The notes: generated by a model from the letters alone, not told the origin. Numbered from the stretch's first letter, positions 10,060 to 19,003 are shown. The stretch: DNA of 43,983 nucleotides from Alienimonas chondri (GCF_013036045.1 NZ_WTPX01000025.1:1-43983), one strand, 5' to 3'. A program made the numbers and translations.

Positions 10060-11196
10060 GTGCCGAACTACGAATATCGCCCGTTCGACGGGTCCGAAGA
10101 GTTCACCCCGCAATCCGCGGATGCGGTCTTCGATCAGCTGTCGGAGTACCTCACCGACTTCGGCGAGGACGTGCTGGACAACCTCGAACGTTGGGAGGAG
10201 GAGAACCCGGATCTCGTCGACGCCCTCGTCAAACGCGGCCTGGTCGAGAAAGACGGCGAGGGCAAATATCGCGTCACTCCCAAGGGCATCAAACGGGTCG
10301 AGTCTAAAGCGTTGGAGGCGCTGTTCGACGCCCGCGGGAAGGACAAGCTGGGCAAACACGAGACCCGCCACCGCGGCGCCGGGCAGACGGTGCATGAGGA
10401 GACGAAAGCCTACGAATACGGCGATCCCGTCTCGAATCTGAACCTGCACGAGACGATGAAGAACGCGATGGTCCGCACCGGCGGCGGCACGCCGGTGGAG
10501 ATCGCGGAGGGGGACTTCGTCGTCCACGACAGCGAATATCAAACCGCCTGCGCCACCGTCGTGCTGCTCGATATGAGCGGCTCGATGAGCCGCTACGGCA
10601 AGTACGGCCAGGCCAAGAAGGTCGCGATGGCGTTGCAGGGATTGGTGCGAGGCAAGTATCAGGGCGACTTCCTCAAGACCGTCGGCTTCTACACCTACGC
10701 CAGCCCGCTGAGCGAGAAGGAACTGCTCTATAGCGCGCCCAAGCAGGTCAGCATCTACGATCCGCAGGTGCGACTGACGATCCCGTTGGATCGCCCGCCC
10801 GGCTTCGTGCCGGAGCACTTCACGAATATCCATGCCGGCTTGCAGTTCGCCCGCCGTATCTTGAAGAAACAGCCCGCGGCGAACCGCCAGATCATCGTCA
10901 TCACCGACGGCGAGCCGACCGCGCACATCGAGGATCGCAGCATCAAGCTGATCTATCCCCCCAGCCCCCGCAGCGCCGCGGCGACGCTGAAGGAGGCCAA
11001 GCGTTGCGCGAACGAGGGCATTCATATCTCCTCGTTCGCCCTGGTCGAGGATTACTTCTATCTCGGCCTGGTGAACTTCGTGCAGAAGATGGCCCAGGTC
11101 ACCGGCGGCGTCGCGGCGTACTGCAACGCGGACGACCTCGGCAACATGGTCGTCGAAAGCTTCCAACAGGGCCGCAAGAAAAAGCGGGCGATGTGA
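10060..11196 (+). CDS. VWA domain protein with intact MIDAS
   Basis: The 378-residue cytoplasmic-looking protein has no signal peptide or membrane helix. The N-terminal 110 residues are helical and acidic, including a winged-helix-like stretch (LVKRGLVEKDGEGKYRVTP). The von Willebrand A domain spans about 165-370, with the metal-ion-dependent adhesion motif DMSGS (Asp171, Ser173, Ser175) and a second Asp in VITDGEP (Asp283). Intracellular VWA proteins of this sort usually work with a MoxR or ChlI-type AAA ATPase, but none is present in this window. The GTG start follows closely after the 19-bp inverted repeat. The fold assignment is firm; the role is not known. Confidence 0.88.
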   Translation: MPNYEYRPFDGSEEFTPQSADAVFDQLSEYLTDFGEDVLDNLERWEEENPDLVDALVKRGLVEKDGEGKYRVTPKGIKRVESKALEALFDARGKDKLGKHETRHRGAGQTVHEETKAYEYGDPVSNLNLHETMKNAMVRTGGGTPVEIAEGDFVVHDSEYQTACATVVLLDMSGSMSRYGKYGQAKKVAMALQGLVRGKYQGDFLKTVGFYTYASPLSEKELLYSAPKQVSIYDPQVRLTIPLDRPPGFVPEHFTNIHAGLQFARRILKKQPAANRQIIVITDGEPTAHIEDRSIKLIYPPSPRSAAATLKEAKRCANEGIHISSFALVEDYFYLGLVNFVQKMAQVTGGVAAYCNADDLGNMVVESFQQGRKKKRAM

Positions 11197-11210
11197 GGCG
11201 CCGGCGGCGT

Positions 11211-12395
11211 ATGGTGGGCGCCGTGTTCCGCGCCCTCGCCCTCCGCTTCCGCCGCGTCCCGAGCGATCCGCCGCCCCCGCCGTGGCGCCGGCGGTTCGTG
11301 CTGTTTCTGAAGCGTTGGAAACGGACGATCGCGTTCGCCGGACTGGTCACGGCGTTGCTGGGCTGGGCCGCGTGGCCGCATCTGTCCGCTCAGATCGCCG
11401 GCCTGCTGGCGGAGCGGCGGGGGCACGACGTGGAATGGGACCACTATCTCTCCGAAGAGATTCGCTGGTGGGCGCCGTTATCGACGGACGCCGCCGTGTG
11501 GAAGACGCCGGTCTGCGTTTTTATCAACTATGACGTGGACGACGGGGACGTGGATGAGGACGGTCGGCGGGATCATCCCGAAACGTTCTCCGACGCCCTC
11601 GATCGCGTCGAGAACATGCCGAGCGTGAACGATCTGAGAGTTTACGGCTGCGCCGTCAGCCTGACGGACGCAGAGCGGTTCTCAGCGATTCACGAAGCGG
11701 AGTTCTTATTGTTCTACCAGTGCGACTTCGCTCCGGGCGCCGTCACTGAGATCGCGAAACGAGGCGGGTACGGTTTCGTGGATCTGTCTCATTGCACGCT
11801 CCCGCCTGGCGAACTGGCTCAACTGGCGAAAAATCAAACGCTCTTTCAGCTGCGTGTCTCAGATATCGAGCGGGTCGGCGGGCAGTTCGCGGCGTTTGCC
11901 GATCACCCGAAACTGGTGGGCGTTCTAGCCGACCGGACGGACTTCAACGACGCCGACTTGCGCGCGGTCGTCCGCTGCGAGCAGATGTCCCGGCTTCACC
12001 TCGAGGAGACCGCCGTGACGGACGCCGGGTTCGCCGAACTCCCCGAACTGCCGTCTCTCACCATACTGAGATTGGCGAACACGCCCGTCACTGACGCGAC
12101 CGTTCGCCGGCTCGCCGAACGTTGCCCGAACCTGTATTGGTTGGATCTCTCCGGCACACAGGTCACCGACGACGCCCTGCCGCACCTCGCCCGGCTCACG
12201 TCGCTTCAATACCTGAACCTCGCCGGGACGCGCGTCACGGCCGCGGCGGCGGACCCGGCGTTTGACTGGCCGGCGCTGGAGGATTTAAGTCTACCCGTCT
12301 CGCTCATTGAGGGAGACGCGACGGCGCTCGTCTGGGGACGGGAATCGAGGCGCCGCGGGGGACCGACCTTCCAGTTTGAAGACCCGCCGGAATAA
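11211..12395 (+). CDS. Membrane-anchored leucine-rich repeat protein (copy 1)
   Basis: The 394-residue protein has an Arg/Pro-rich N-terminus, one membrane helix at about 40-56 (TIAFAGLVTALLGWAAW) and a large extracytoplasmic part. The C-terminal half has repeats of the TDAG type, for example LHLEETAVTDAGFAELPELP, LRLANTPVTDATVRRLAERC and LDLSGTQVTDDALPHLARL. It starts at ATG 11211, 15 bases after the VWA gene; the longer open frame overlaps the VWA gene. It is paralogous to the gene at 13259: both have a helix, then (H/Q)YL..(I/L)R..APL.TD...W.TPV, then the repeats. Likely a protein-binding surface protein; the partner is unknown. Confidence 0.82.
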   Translation: MVGAVFRALALRFRRVPSDPPPPPWRRRFVLFLKRWKRTIAFAGLVTALLGWAAWPHLSAQIAGLLAERRGHDVEWDHYLSEEIRWWAPLSTDAAVWKTPVCVFINYDVDDGDVDEDGRRDHPETFSDALDRVENMPSVNDLRVYGCAVSLTDAERFSAIHEAEFLLFYQCDFAPGAVTEIAKRGGYGFVDLSHCTLPPGELAQLAKNQTLFQLRVSDIERVGGQFAAFADHPKLVGVLADRTDFNDADLRAVVRCEQMSRLHLEETAVTDAGFAELPELPSLTILRLANTPVTDATVRRLAERCPNLYWLDLSGTQVTDDALPHLARLTSLQYLNLAGTRVTAAAADPAFDWPALEDLSLPVSLIEGDATALVWGRESRRRGGPTFQFEDPPE

Positions 12396-12423
12396 CGCTC
12401 CTGCCGCGACTCTGCCGAATCGC

Positions 12424-13068
12424 TCACGTATCCAACTGCACGTACAACGCCCGGCCGCGGGCGGCGATGTCGGCGACGGGGTTGTAGAGACCCAGGAAGA
12501 ACTGCGTGGCGACGGATTCGTCGTCGTCGTCCATCGCCTTCGGGTTGAAGCCCGGCAGGGCCGCGGCGTGCGGCTCGACCGCCTTTAATTGCTCGTGTAG
12601 CGTGCGCGTCTCGGCGGGCGTCATCAGGTGGTAATAACGCTCCAATTGCGAGCGCTTCTCCGGCGGGCAGCGGAAGCCGGAGCAGCCGAACGTCTTCTCC
12701 TCCATCAACGGCGCCCCGTTCGCCGCGGCGAACTCGGCGCAGTCCCAATAAATGCTCTCGTAGTCCGTGCACTCGAAGTCCAGCCCGCACGCCTCGCCCG
12801 GCTCATGGGCAAAGGAGTGGACCAAGTTGTCCCAGACGTCCGCCTGCCCCTCGGTCAGGTCGCCGTACCAATCGGCCTTGGCGAGACGGGTTTTGACGAG
12901 ATCGGCAAGCGGGGCGAGTTCCGTCGGCCAACCGACCTTCGCCGTGTCGTCTCGGTAATCTTCGCTCAATAAATGCTCTGCCAGCGCCCGGGCCTGGGCG
13001 TCGGTCGGCTCGGTGACGAGTTGCGTGAACGCGTCGCCGTCGAGCGAATAGATGAAGTAACCGGCCAT
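12424..13068 (-). CDS. Unrecognised soluble protein
   Basis: The 214-residue acidic product has no signal peptide or membrane helix. It begins MAGYFIYSLDGDAFTQL and contains an aromatic, Cys-containing middle (ACGLDFECTDYES, FGCSGFRCPPEKR) and a helical C-terminal part (MTPAETRTLHEQLKAV). Four cysteines within about 45 residues could bind a metal, but the spacing matches no motif I know. I chose the ATG at 13068 because the upstream extension is Arg-rich and crosses the start of the divergent LRR gene. It lies between the two LRR paralogues on the opposite strand, so it may have been inserted between them or retained after a duplication. Confidence 0.65.
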   Translation of the reverse strand: MAGYFIYSLDGDAFTQLVTEPTDAQARALAEHLLSEDYRDDTAKVGWPTELAPLADLVKTRLAKADWYGDLTEGQADVWDNLVHSFAHEPGEACGLDFECTDYESIYWDCAEFAAANGAPLMEEKTFGCSGFRCPPEKRSQLERYYHLMTPAETRTLHEQLKAVEPHAAALPGFNPKAMDDDDESVATQFFLGLYNPVADIAARGRALYVQLDT

Positions 13069-13258
13069 CGGGTTCGATCCCTGCGGAGAGTGAGCGCATT
13101 GCAGCAGGCCGATGATCGTGACTTTCGCCGGAGCGGGCGACCAGCGAGCCCGTCGCCGAACCGTCGCCGAACGGGGACCAATCGGGCCGAGGATTGGATT
13201 CGAAAAAACCTCGGACTCGTGTGAACCGCGGGGCGTTCGGCGACGTATCGTCGTCGCC

Positions 13259-14428
13259 ATGTACGATCTGCCCCCCGCCGACCGTTCCGAATCCCTGCTG
13301 ACCCGCTACGGTCGTCCCGTGCGTTGGGCGGCGTCGCGGATTCCCACGCCGGGGCGGGTCGAGCGATGGGCGCGGCGCCATCCACGCGTCGCGACGTTCG
13401 GGTTGGGACTGTCGCTGACGTTGGGAGCGGCGACGTATCCGCACGCCTCGGCCGCCTGGAACGGGCATGTCGTTCGCTATCAGGGGCATCCGGTCCAGTT
13501 CGGTCAGTACCTGGATCGGGATCTCCGCCGCATCGCCCCGCTGCCGACGGACTCGCTGTTCTGGCTCACGCCGGTCGCGGCGACCTACCAGCGAGACGCC
13601 CCGCATTCCGGCACGGTGAACGAGTTCCTGGACCGGCTGGACGGCATGCCCCATGTCGCCCGCGTCGCGTTCAATCGGGCGACGCTCTCCGCGGAGCAGA
13701 GCGCCCGAGCCGCGGCCCGTCATCGCCACGCGACGCTCGATCTGCGACATTGCTCCATCGCGTGGGGCGGCCTCCGGCCCTTCACCTCCAAGACGAATTT
13801 GCATCGCGTTCGCCTCACGCACTGCTTGCTGCCGCCCGAGGAACTGGCGCCGCTGGCGGACGCCGCCGGACTGATCAGTCTCGATCTGAGCGGCAGCGTC
13901 GGGGTGAGCGGGGGACTCGCCGCGTTGGCCGGGCACCCGGCGCTGTCGGAGACGCGGGCCGCCGGCTCGGATCTGAACGACGCCAGCTTCGCCGCGCTCG
14001 TTCACTGTCCTTCGATCGCCTCCCTGCAACTGGATCGAACGAACGTCACCGACGAAGGCCTCGCGATGATGGACGGCGCCGCGACGGGGTTGATCAGTCT
14101 GTCGCTGGCCCACACGAACGTCAGCGATTGGGGCGTGGCGTCGATGGGTTCGCACCCGCAATTGTCCGCGCTGGATCTCTCCGGCACGAACGTGACCGAC
14201 GCCGGCCTGTGGTCGCTGGTGCAGAACTGTCCGAACCTCGACGCCCTCACGCTCAGCGGCACCGCTGTCTCGGACGAAGGGCTGGCGGCGCTCGTCCATC
14301 TCCCGAAACTCTCGGCGCTGGATCTGTCCGAGACGAACGTGACCGACGCCGGCCTGGCCGAGGCCGCGGAACGACACGGCTGCACCGCGATCGCCGCATC
14401 GGGCGTCATCGAATGCACGGCCGGATAG
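13259..14428 (+). CDS. Membrane-anchored leucine-rich repeat protein (copy 2)
   Basis: The 389-residue protein has one hydrophobic segment at about 47-65 (ATFGLGLSLTLGAATYP) after a basic N-terminus, then a mature domain. The C-terminal half has regular 24-residue repeats such as LQLDRTNVTDEGLAMMDGA, LSLAHTNVSDWGVASMGS, LDLSGTNVTDAGLWSLVQ and LTLSGTAVSDEGLAALVHL. The repeats are more regular than in the copy at 11211, with which it shares the region before the repeats. The start is the ATG at 13259; an upstream in-frame extension lies in the divergent gap and is not supported. Probably surface-exposed, with a protein-binding role inferred from the fold. Confidence 0.84.
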   Translation: MYDLPPADRSESLLTRYGRPVRWAASRIPTPGRVERWARRHPRVATFGLGLSLTLGAATYPHASAAWNGHVVRYQGHPVQFGQYLDRDLRRIAPLPTDSLFWLTPVAATYQRDAPHSGTVNEFLDRLDGMPHVARVAFNRATLSAEQSARAAARHRHATLDLRHCSIAWGGLRPFTSKTNLHRVRLTHCLLPPEELAPLADAAGLISLDLSGSVGVSGGLAALAGHPALSETRAAGSDLNDASFAALVHCPSIASLQLDRTNVTDEGLAMMDGAATGLISLSLAHTNVSDWGVASMGSHPQLSALDLSGTNVTDAGLWSLVQNCPNLDALTLSGTAVSDEGLAALVHLPKLSALDLSETNVTDAGLAEAAERHGCTAIAASGVIECTAG

Positions 14429-14461
14429 GAGCCGCCCGCGGGAGCCGTCGGCATCGACGGT

Positions 14462-15313
14462 TTAGCCGGCGAAGGTGTCCGGGTTCGGACCGACGCGGCC
14501 GGGTTCGCCGCGGTCGAGGGCCGTCAGCGTCGCCATCTGGTCGTCGCTCAGCGCGAAGTCGAACACTTGCAGGTTCTCCCGCATCCGTCCGGCATCGGAG
14601 GACTTGGGGAAGATCACGTCCCCGCGCTGGATGTGCCAGCGGAGCACGACCTGGGCCGGCGTGCGATCGACGGCCGCGGCGACGGTCGTCACCGCCGGGT
14701 CCTCGATCAGATCGCCGGCGCGGGCCAGCGGGCTCCACGCCTCGATCAGCAGGCCGCGCTTGAGGTTGTCGATCCGCACCGCGTCGTTCGTGAAGTAGGG
14801 GTGGGCTTCGATCTGGTTCACCGCGGGTTGAACCTCGCTCCCCGCGGTCAGCTGATCCAAGTCCTGCGGGCGGAAGTTCGAGACCCCGATCGATTTCGCC
14901 CGGCCCTCCTTCTGGAACTCCTCCAGCGTCTTCCACGTCGAAACGAAATCGCCGTCGTACCGCGTCGGCAGCGGCCAATGAATGAGGAAGAGGTCGACGT
15001 AATCCGTTTGCAGATTCGCGAGGCTCTGATCAAACGCCCGGCGGGCGTCGTCCGGTTCGTGCGCGTCGTTGTTCAACTTGCTGGTGAGGAAGATCTCCTC
15101 GCGAGCCAGCCCGCTGCTGCGGATCGCGTCGCCCACGCCCCGCTCGTTGCCGTACATCTGAGCGGTGTCGATGTGGCGATAACCGGCCTCCAGCGCCTCG
15201 CCGACGATGCGGGCGGCGTCCGGTTGTTCGACCTGCCAGGTTCCGAATCCCAACTGCGGGATTGATCGACCGTCGTTGAGGGAGAGGGACGGGATCGTCG
15301 CGGGAGCGTTCAT
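14462..15313 (-). CDS. Aldo/keto reductase
   Basis: An NAD(P)H-dependent carbonyl reductase with the (beta/alpha)8 barrel of the AKR superfamily. The catalytic tetrad is complete: Asp49 (RHIDTAQ), Tyr54 (MYGNE), Lys79 (LTSKL) and His112 (LIHWP). The cofactor-binding stretches SIGVSNFRPQDL and VIFPKSSDAGRMREN are present. The length of 283 residues fits the family. It begins LNDGRSIPQLGFGTWQV, as in 2,5-diketo-gluconate reductase-type enzymes, but the substrate cannot be told from sequence. I chose the ATG at 15313 over a GTG at 15355 because the family aligns from there. The gene is convergent with the LRR gene. Confidence 0.93.
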   Translation of the reverse strand: MNAPATIPSLSLNDGRSIPQLGFGTWQVEQPDAARIVGEALEAGYRHIDTAQMYGNERGVGDAIRSSGLAREEIFLTSKLNNDAHEPDDARRAFDQSLANLQTDYVDLFLIHWPLPTRYDGDFVSTWKTLEEFQKEGRAKSIGVSNFRPQDLDQLTAGSEVQPAVNQIEAHPYFTNDAVRIDNLKRGLLIEAWSPLARAGDLIEDPAVTTVAAAVDRTPAQVVLRWHIQRGDVIFPKSSDAGRMRENLQVFDFALSDDQMATLTALDRGEPGRVGPNPDTFAG

Positions 15314-15393
15314 CTCGACGTTCGTTGAATCATGCGAGCCGGGAGACGCCTGCACGGCGACGGGGGTGCCCCGGGAGAGAAGCGGGCGGGCGC

Positions 15394-15780
15394 TCAGGTG
15401 TATTCGCCGCCGCCGATGGCCGTGAGGGCGGAACGGGCGGCGCCGGCGACCTCGGAATCGTCGTCGGCGCTGGCCCGCTCGAGGGCGACGTACGCCGCTT
15501 TCGCTTCGGATTGCAACGCGCCCAGCGCCTTCGCCACGGCGATGCGGACGTCTTTGGGACGCGATTCGTGCAGCGCCGCGGCGAGCGCCGGCACCTGCGG
15601 CCTCGCGGCGGACCCCAATTCGCCCAGCCGCTGTGCGGCGTCGATGGCTTGGGCGTCGTCCGTCAGCGCCTCGGCGAGCGCGTCCGGCGTGGCGTCCGGG
15701 TCGGAGACGGGAGTCGAGTCGGGCACGGCGGAGCGGGAGGGACGGTGAAGCGAATTCGGTCGTTCGATCGGCCTGGGCAT
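15394..15780 (-). CDS. Small HEAT-repeat-like protein
   Basis: The 128-residue protein is almost wholly helical. It has two HEAT-like units, AAQRLGELGSAARPQVPALA and VRIAVAKALGALQSEAKAAY, followed by a partial one ending AGAARSALTAIGGG. A Pro/Ser-rich segment of about 30 residues precedes them. HEAT repeats bind proteins, and no enzymatic residue is seen. The gene sits between the aldo/keto reductase and the fasciclin gene on the same strand. A strong hairpin just upstream of its start probably terminates the fasciclin transcript, so it should have its own promoter. Confidence 0.7.
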   Translation of the reverse strand: MPRPIERPNSLHRPSRSAVPDSTPVSDPDATPDALAEALTDDAQAIDAAQRLGELGSAARPQVPALAAALHESRPKDVRIAVAKALGALQSEAKAAYVALERASADDDSEVAGAARSALTAIGGGEYT

Positions 15781-15791
15781 TCTACCAAAGA

Positions 15792-15836
15792 CCGCGGGGC
15801 CGGTTCCGCCCGCGAGGGGAGGAACCGGCCCCGCGG
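15792..15836 (-). terminator. Terminator-like hairpin after the fasciclin gene
   Basis: Perfect 16-bp arms (15792-15807 and 15821-15836, ccgcggggccggttcc and its complement) enclose a 13-base loop. On the minus strand the stem is followed by tctttgg, a weak U-tract. It lies about 50 bases after the fasciclin stop codon. Confidence 0.7.
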
Positions 15837-15884
15837 GGCGTCAGGTTCGTCAAAGCGTCCGCGAAGCGGACCGTTCAGGAGTGA

Positions 15885-16442
15885 CTACTCTTCGGTCGCG
15901 TTGCGCTTGGTCATGGCCTTCGGGGGCATCAGAACGGTGTCGATCACGTGGATGACGCCGTTGGAGGCCTTCACGTCCGTGGCGGTCACCTTGGCCTTGT
16001 TGAGCATCACGGAACCGTCTTTGACCGTCACGCGAACCTTCTTGCCGTTCAGCGTTTCGACCCGCTTGCCGTCCAGCTTGACGACGTCCTCGGCCATCAC
16101 CTTGCCTTTGACGACGTGGTAGAGCAGCACGGCCTTGAGCTTTTCCTTGTCCTTCAGCAGACCTTCGACCGCCCCCTCGGGCAGCTTGGCGAAGGCTTCG
16201 TCCGTCGGGGCGAAGATCGTCAGTTCGGCGTCCTTGGCGGTCAGGGCGTCGACGAGGCCGGCTTCGGTCGCCGCCGTCAGCAGGGTGTTGAAGCTGCCCG
16301 CGGCCTTGGCGGTCTCCACGATGTTTTTCGTGGCCGTCTCCTCGTGGTGATCGAGGGGGGCCGGGGCGGGAGCGGCGGCGGTCAGCAGGCCGATGCAGCC
16401 GAAGGCGGCAGCGGTGGAGAGAACGTTGGTGAGCGAACGCAT
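15885..16442 (-). CDS. Secreted fasciclin (FAS1) domain protein
   Basis: The 185-residue protein consists of a signal peptide (about 1-25, ending TAAAPAPA) and a single FAS1 domain (about 38-174). The H1 motif [10 protein letters not shown] (75-84), the central YHVVKG (108-113) and the H2 motif [13 protein letters not shown] (161-173) are all present and in order. Single-domain FAS1 proteins are secreted or periplasmic and are thought to act in adhesion or matrix interaction. The start is the ATG at 16442; an upstream in-frame extension has no signal-peptide features. It is separated by its own terminator-like hairpin from the next gene, so it is likely monocistronic. Confidence 0.93.
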   Translation of the reverse strand: MRSLTNVLSTAAAFGCIGLLTAAAPAPAPLDHHEETATKNIVETAKAAGSFNTLLTAATEAGLVDALTAKDAELTIFAPTDEAFAKLPEGAVEGLLKDKEKLKAVLLYHVVKGKVMAEDVVKLDGKRVETLNGKKVRVTVKDGSVMLNKAKVTATDVKASNGVIHVIDTVLMPPKAMTKRNATEE

Positions 16443-16528
16443 GGGGGTCGATTCAGTGAGGGAGAGGAGTGGCCGGGGCCGACGTTCGCAAGCCGCGACG
16501 TTCGACCTCACACACTTCCTAGACCCCT

Positions 16529-16600
16529 GCGGTCAGCGGGCGAGGGGGTGATGAACGAAAAAACGTTCAAGGCGGTGCCGCCCCCACCCGCTGACGCGGG
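16529..16600 (-). terminator. Imperfect terminator-like hairpin after the WD40-cytochrome gene
   Basis: gcggtcagcgggcgaggggg (16529-16548) pairs imperfectly with cccccacccgctgacgc (about 16581-16597). Inside it lies a second small hairpin, gaacg (16553-16557) and cgttc (16564-16568) around an A6 loop. It lies just downstream of the minus-strand stop at 16613. Confidence 0.5.
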
Positions 16601-16612
16601 AATCGACCGGCG

Positions 16613-19003
16613 TTAGCTCTCGTCCGCGGGCTTCAGGCGCTCCGCCGCCAGCTTGAGACCGGCCAGACGAGCGGCGACGGCGTCGCGTTCGGCGGCGGGA
16701 TCCGGCAAGGCGTCCGCTTCCTTCTTCTTCTCCTCCGCGGGACCGATCGCTTTCTCGGCAGCCTCGGCGGCCTTCTTAGCGGCGTCCAGATCCTTCGGCA
16801 GCTGCTTGACCGCAGCCTCCGCGACGGCAAGCTCCGCGGCGATTCGCTTCGATTCGGCTTCGGCCGCGTTCTGAGCGTCCTTTGCGATCTGCGCCTCTTT
16901 CGCGGCCTGCTGCGAGGCCTCCACGGCTTTCGCCGACTCTTCCATCGCCTTCGCCGCCGCCTGTTCGGCGGCCTTGAGGGCTTCGTCCGCCGCTTTTTTG
17001 GCGTCCTCAGCCGCCTTCTTCGCCTCGGCAAGCTCTTTCTGGGCAGCTTCCGCGGCCTGCTTGGCGGCGTCGGCCGCATCGCCCTCGGCGCTCTCGGCGG
17101 CCTTCGTCGCTTCCGCGGCTTGGCCCTCGGCGGTTTCGACCGCATCGGCGGCCTCCTTGGCGGCCTCGGTTTGTTGCGACCGGGCGCTCTCGACGGCCTT
17201 GGTCGCCTCAGCGGCGTTCGCCTCGGCCACCTTCGCGGCTTCGGCCGACTTCTTCGCGGCCTCGGCGGCCTGTTTGGCGGCCTGCTCCGCCTTGGACGTC
17301 GCTTGCTTGGCCTTCGAGGCGGCCTCGGCAAGTTCCTTCCGGGACTTCTCCGCGGCCTCTTTCTCCTTGGCGACCGCGGCGACGCGCTCGGCGGTCGCCT
17401 TCTTCGCTTCCTGAGCCTGCTGCACCGCGGCGGCGGCGTCCGCCCGGCGTTTGGCGACGCCCTCGGCGGCGGCGGTCAGCTCCTTCAATTTGGTTTCGGC
17501 GGCGGCAATCCGCTCCGGCATCGGCGGCGGAACCGGGGAGAACTCCGCGGCCAGTTCGCCGGTAGCGGGATCGAACGCGGCGACCTGACCGGTCCAGTCC
17601 CCGACGAAGACCCGCGGACTCCGCTTCCCGTCGGCGGCGGCGACGGCTTCATCGGCACAGGCGACGGACAGCGCGAAGTCCGGCCGCTTGGGGAAGTCTT
17701 TGAGCTGCTTACCGTCGATGCCCCATGTCGAGCTGCCGCCGTTGCGGCCGGCGACGGCGAAGGTGCCGTCCGCGGCGAACGCGACGGACTCCGCCCCGCT
17801 GACCCTCAAGTCCACTTTGCGGACCAGTGCCCCGTCCTCCGGGTTCCAGAGATGAACCGTGTCGTCCAGGCTGGAGGAGGCCAGCAGGTTTGAGTCGGCC
17901 CGCCAGCTGAGGCCCGTGATCGCGTCCCGATGGCCGCGGAGGTCGGCGTAAAGCAGACCGCTGGCGGCTTCCCACATGCTGAGGTTGCCGCCGCGGTCGC
18001 CGATCGCCAGCAGCACGCCGTCCGGGCTGAACGCGACCGCCGTCGCCCAGTCGGTGGGTTTCTCGATCATATAAACCATCTCGCCGGAGGCGACGGCGTA
18101 GACCTTCACCTTCTTGGAGGTGGTGCCGATCGCGACGAGCGATTGATCCGGGGAGATATCCGCGGCGAGCACGGCATCCGGCTCCTCGCCGATCTCCATC
18201 ACGCGAGCGCCGGTGGTGACGTCCCAGACGACCGCCAACCCGCGATACGCCCCGCGACCGCCGCCGGCGATCAGCAGGCGACCGTTCGTGCTGAACTTCA
18301 ACGACTGCGGCCGGCCTTCCGGGAAGGGCAGCACGCCCCAGGGCTGAAGCGAATCGGCGTGGAACAGCAGCACTTGGCCGTCGCCCCCGATCGCGATCAG
18401 CGGCGCCCACTGGCTGGCGGCCATCGCGACGACGGCGTCCGCACGATCGCCCACGCGGCCTTCGACGGGGATCGCCTCGACGGACAGCGGCTTCGGATCG
18501 GCGTCATAAGAGGCCGCGTCGTACGGGTTGGGCGGCATCGGCGGCGGGCCGTCGGGACGGCCGATCGGGGCGGCGCCCAGCGACAGATCCTCCTTCGGCT
18601 TCATCTTCACCTTGGAGCCGGCGTTCTCGCGGGCGCCGGTGTCGATCCATTTCTTCAGCGTCGCCAGATCCGCGTCGGCCATCTTCGCCCCGTTGGGCGG
18701 CATCACCGGCTCGGCCTCGTGGGCGGCGAGCATATAGAGGTAGCTGTACTCGCCGTCCCCGGGGCTGACGACCTCGCCGCTGCCGCCGCCCTGCATCAAC
18801 GCGGCGAACTGGGACATATTCAAGCCGCCCTCCTGCTTGTCGGCGTTATGACAGCCCACGCACTTCGCCCGCAGAATGGGCAGCACGTGGTCGTCATAGG
18901 TCAGCGGCTTTTCCTCTTCGCCTTCTGCGCCGCACGCCGGCGACGTCCAGAGCGAGAGAGGGCAAACCAGCAGTACGGCGAGCGGGGCGAGGCGGAGCGA
19001 CAT
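16613..19003 (-). CDS. Planctomycete cytochrome-WD40 propeller protein with long Ala-rich coiled coil
   Basis: The 796-residue exported protein has a signal peptide (about 1-26), then a PSCyt1-type cytochrome c domain with the haem motif CVGCH (Cys48, Cys51, His52) and a likely distal ligand region EPVMPPNG. A WD40-like propeller follows at about 190-490, with blades such as VVWDVTTGARVMEIGEEPD and GHRDAITGLSWRADSNLLAS. About residues 500-780 form an extremely Ala/Lys/Glu-rich helical region (KAAEEA-type heptads) that predicts a long coiled coil. Cytochrome-WD40 fusions are typical of planctomycetes; the tail is the unusual part. It is last in the run with DUF1549/DUF1553, PPC and DUF1501 genes, and a 34-bp palindrome lies in the upstream gap. 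Confidence 0.88.
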   Translation of the reverse strand: MSLRLAPLAVLLVCPLSLWTSPACGAEGEEEKPLTYDDHVLPILRAKCVGCHNADKQEGGLNMSQFAALMQGGGSGEVVSPGDGEYSYLYMLAAHEAEPVMPPNGAKMADADLATLKKWIDTGARENAGSKVKMKPKEDLSLGAAPIGRPDGPPPMPPNPYDAASYDADPKPLSVEAIPVEGRVGDRADAVVAMAASQWAPLIAIGGDGQVLLFHADSLQPWGVLPFPEGRPQSLKFSTNGRLLIAGGGRGAYRGLAVVWDVTTGARVMEIGEEPDAVLAADISPDQSLVAIGTTSKKVKVYAVASGEMVYMIEKPTDWATAVAFSPDGVLLAIGDRGGNLSMWEAASGLLYADLRGHRDAITGLSWRADSNLLASSSLDDTVHLWNPEDGALVRKVDLRVSGAESVAFAADGTFAVAGRNGGSSTWGIDGKQLKDFPKRPDFALSVACADEAVAAADGKRSPRVFVGDWTGQVAAFDPATGELAAEFSPVPPPMPERIAAAETKLKELTAAAEGVAKRRADAAAAVQQAQEAKKATAERVAAVAKEKEAAEKSRKELAEAASKAKQATSKAEQAAKQAAEAAKKSAEAAKVAEANAAEATKAVESARSQQTEAAKEAADAVETAEGQAAEATKAAESAEGDAADAAKQAAEAAQKELAEAKKAAEDAKKAADEALKAAEQAAAKAMEESAKAVEASQQAAKEAQIAKDAQNAAEAESKRIAAELAVAEAAVKQLPKDLDAAKKAAEAAEKAIGPAEEKKKEADALPDPAAERDAVAARLAGLKLAAERLKPADES

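Noticed and set aside
13060-13085. ggttcgatccc resembling a tRNA T-arm
   Set aside because: No matching acceptor, D or anticodon arms can be built around it; it overlaps the start of the gene at 12424-13068.
16633-17331. Arg/Pro-rich minus-strand frame inside the coiled-coil region
   Set aside because: Alternate-frame shadow of Ala/Lys/Glu repeats; the chosen frame continues the signal peptide, cytochrome and WD40 domains.
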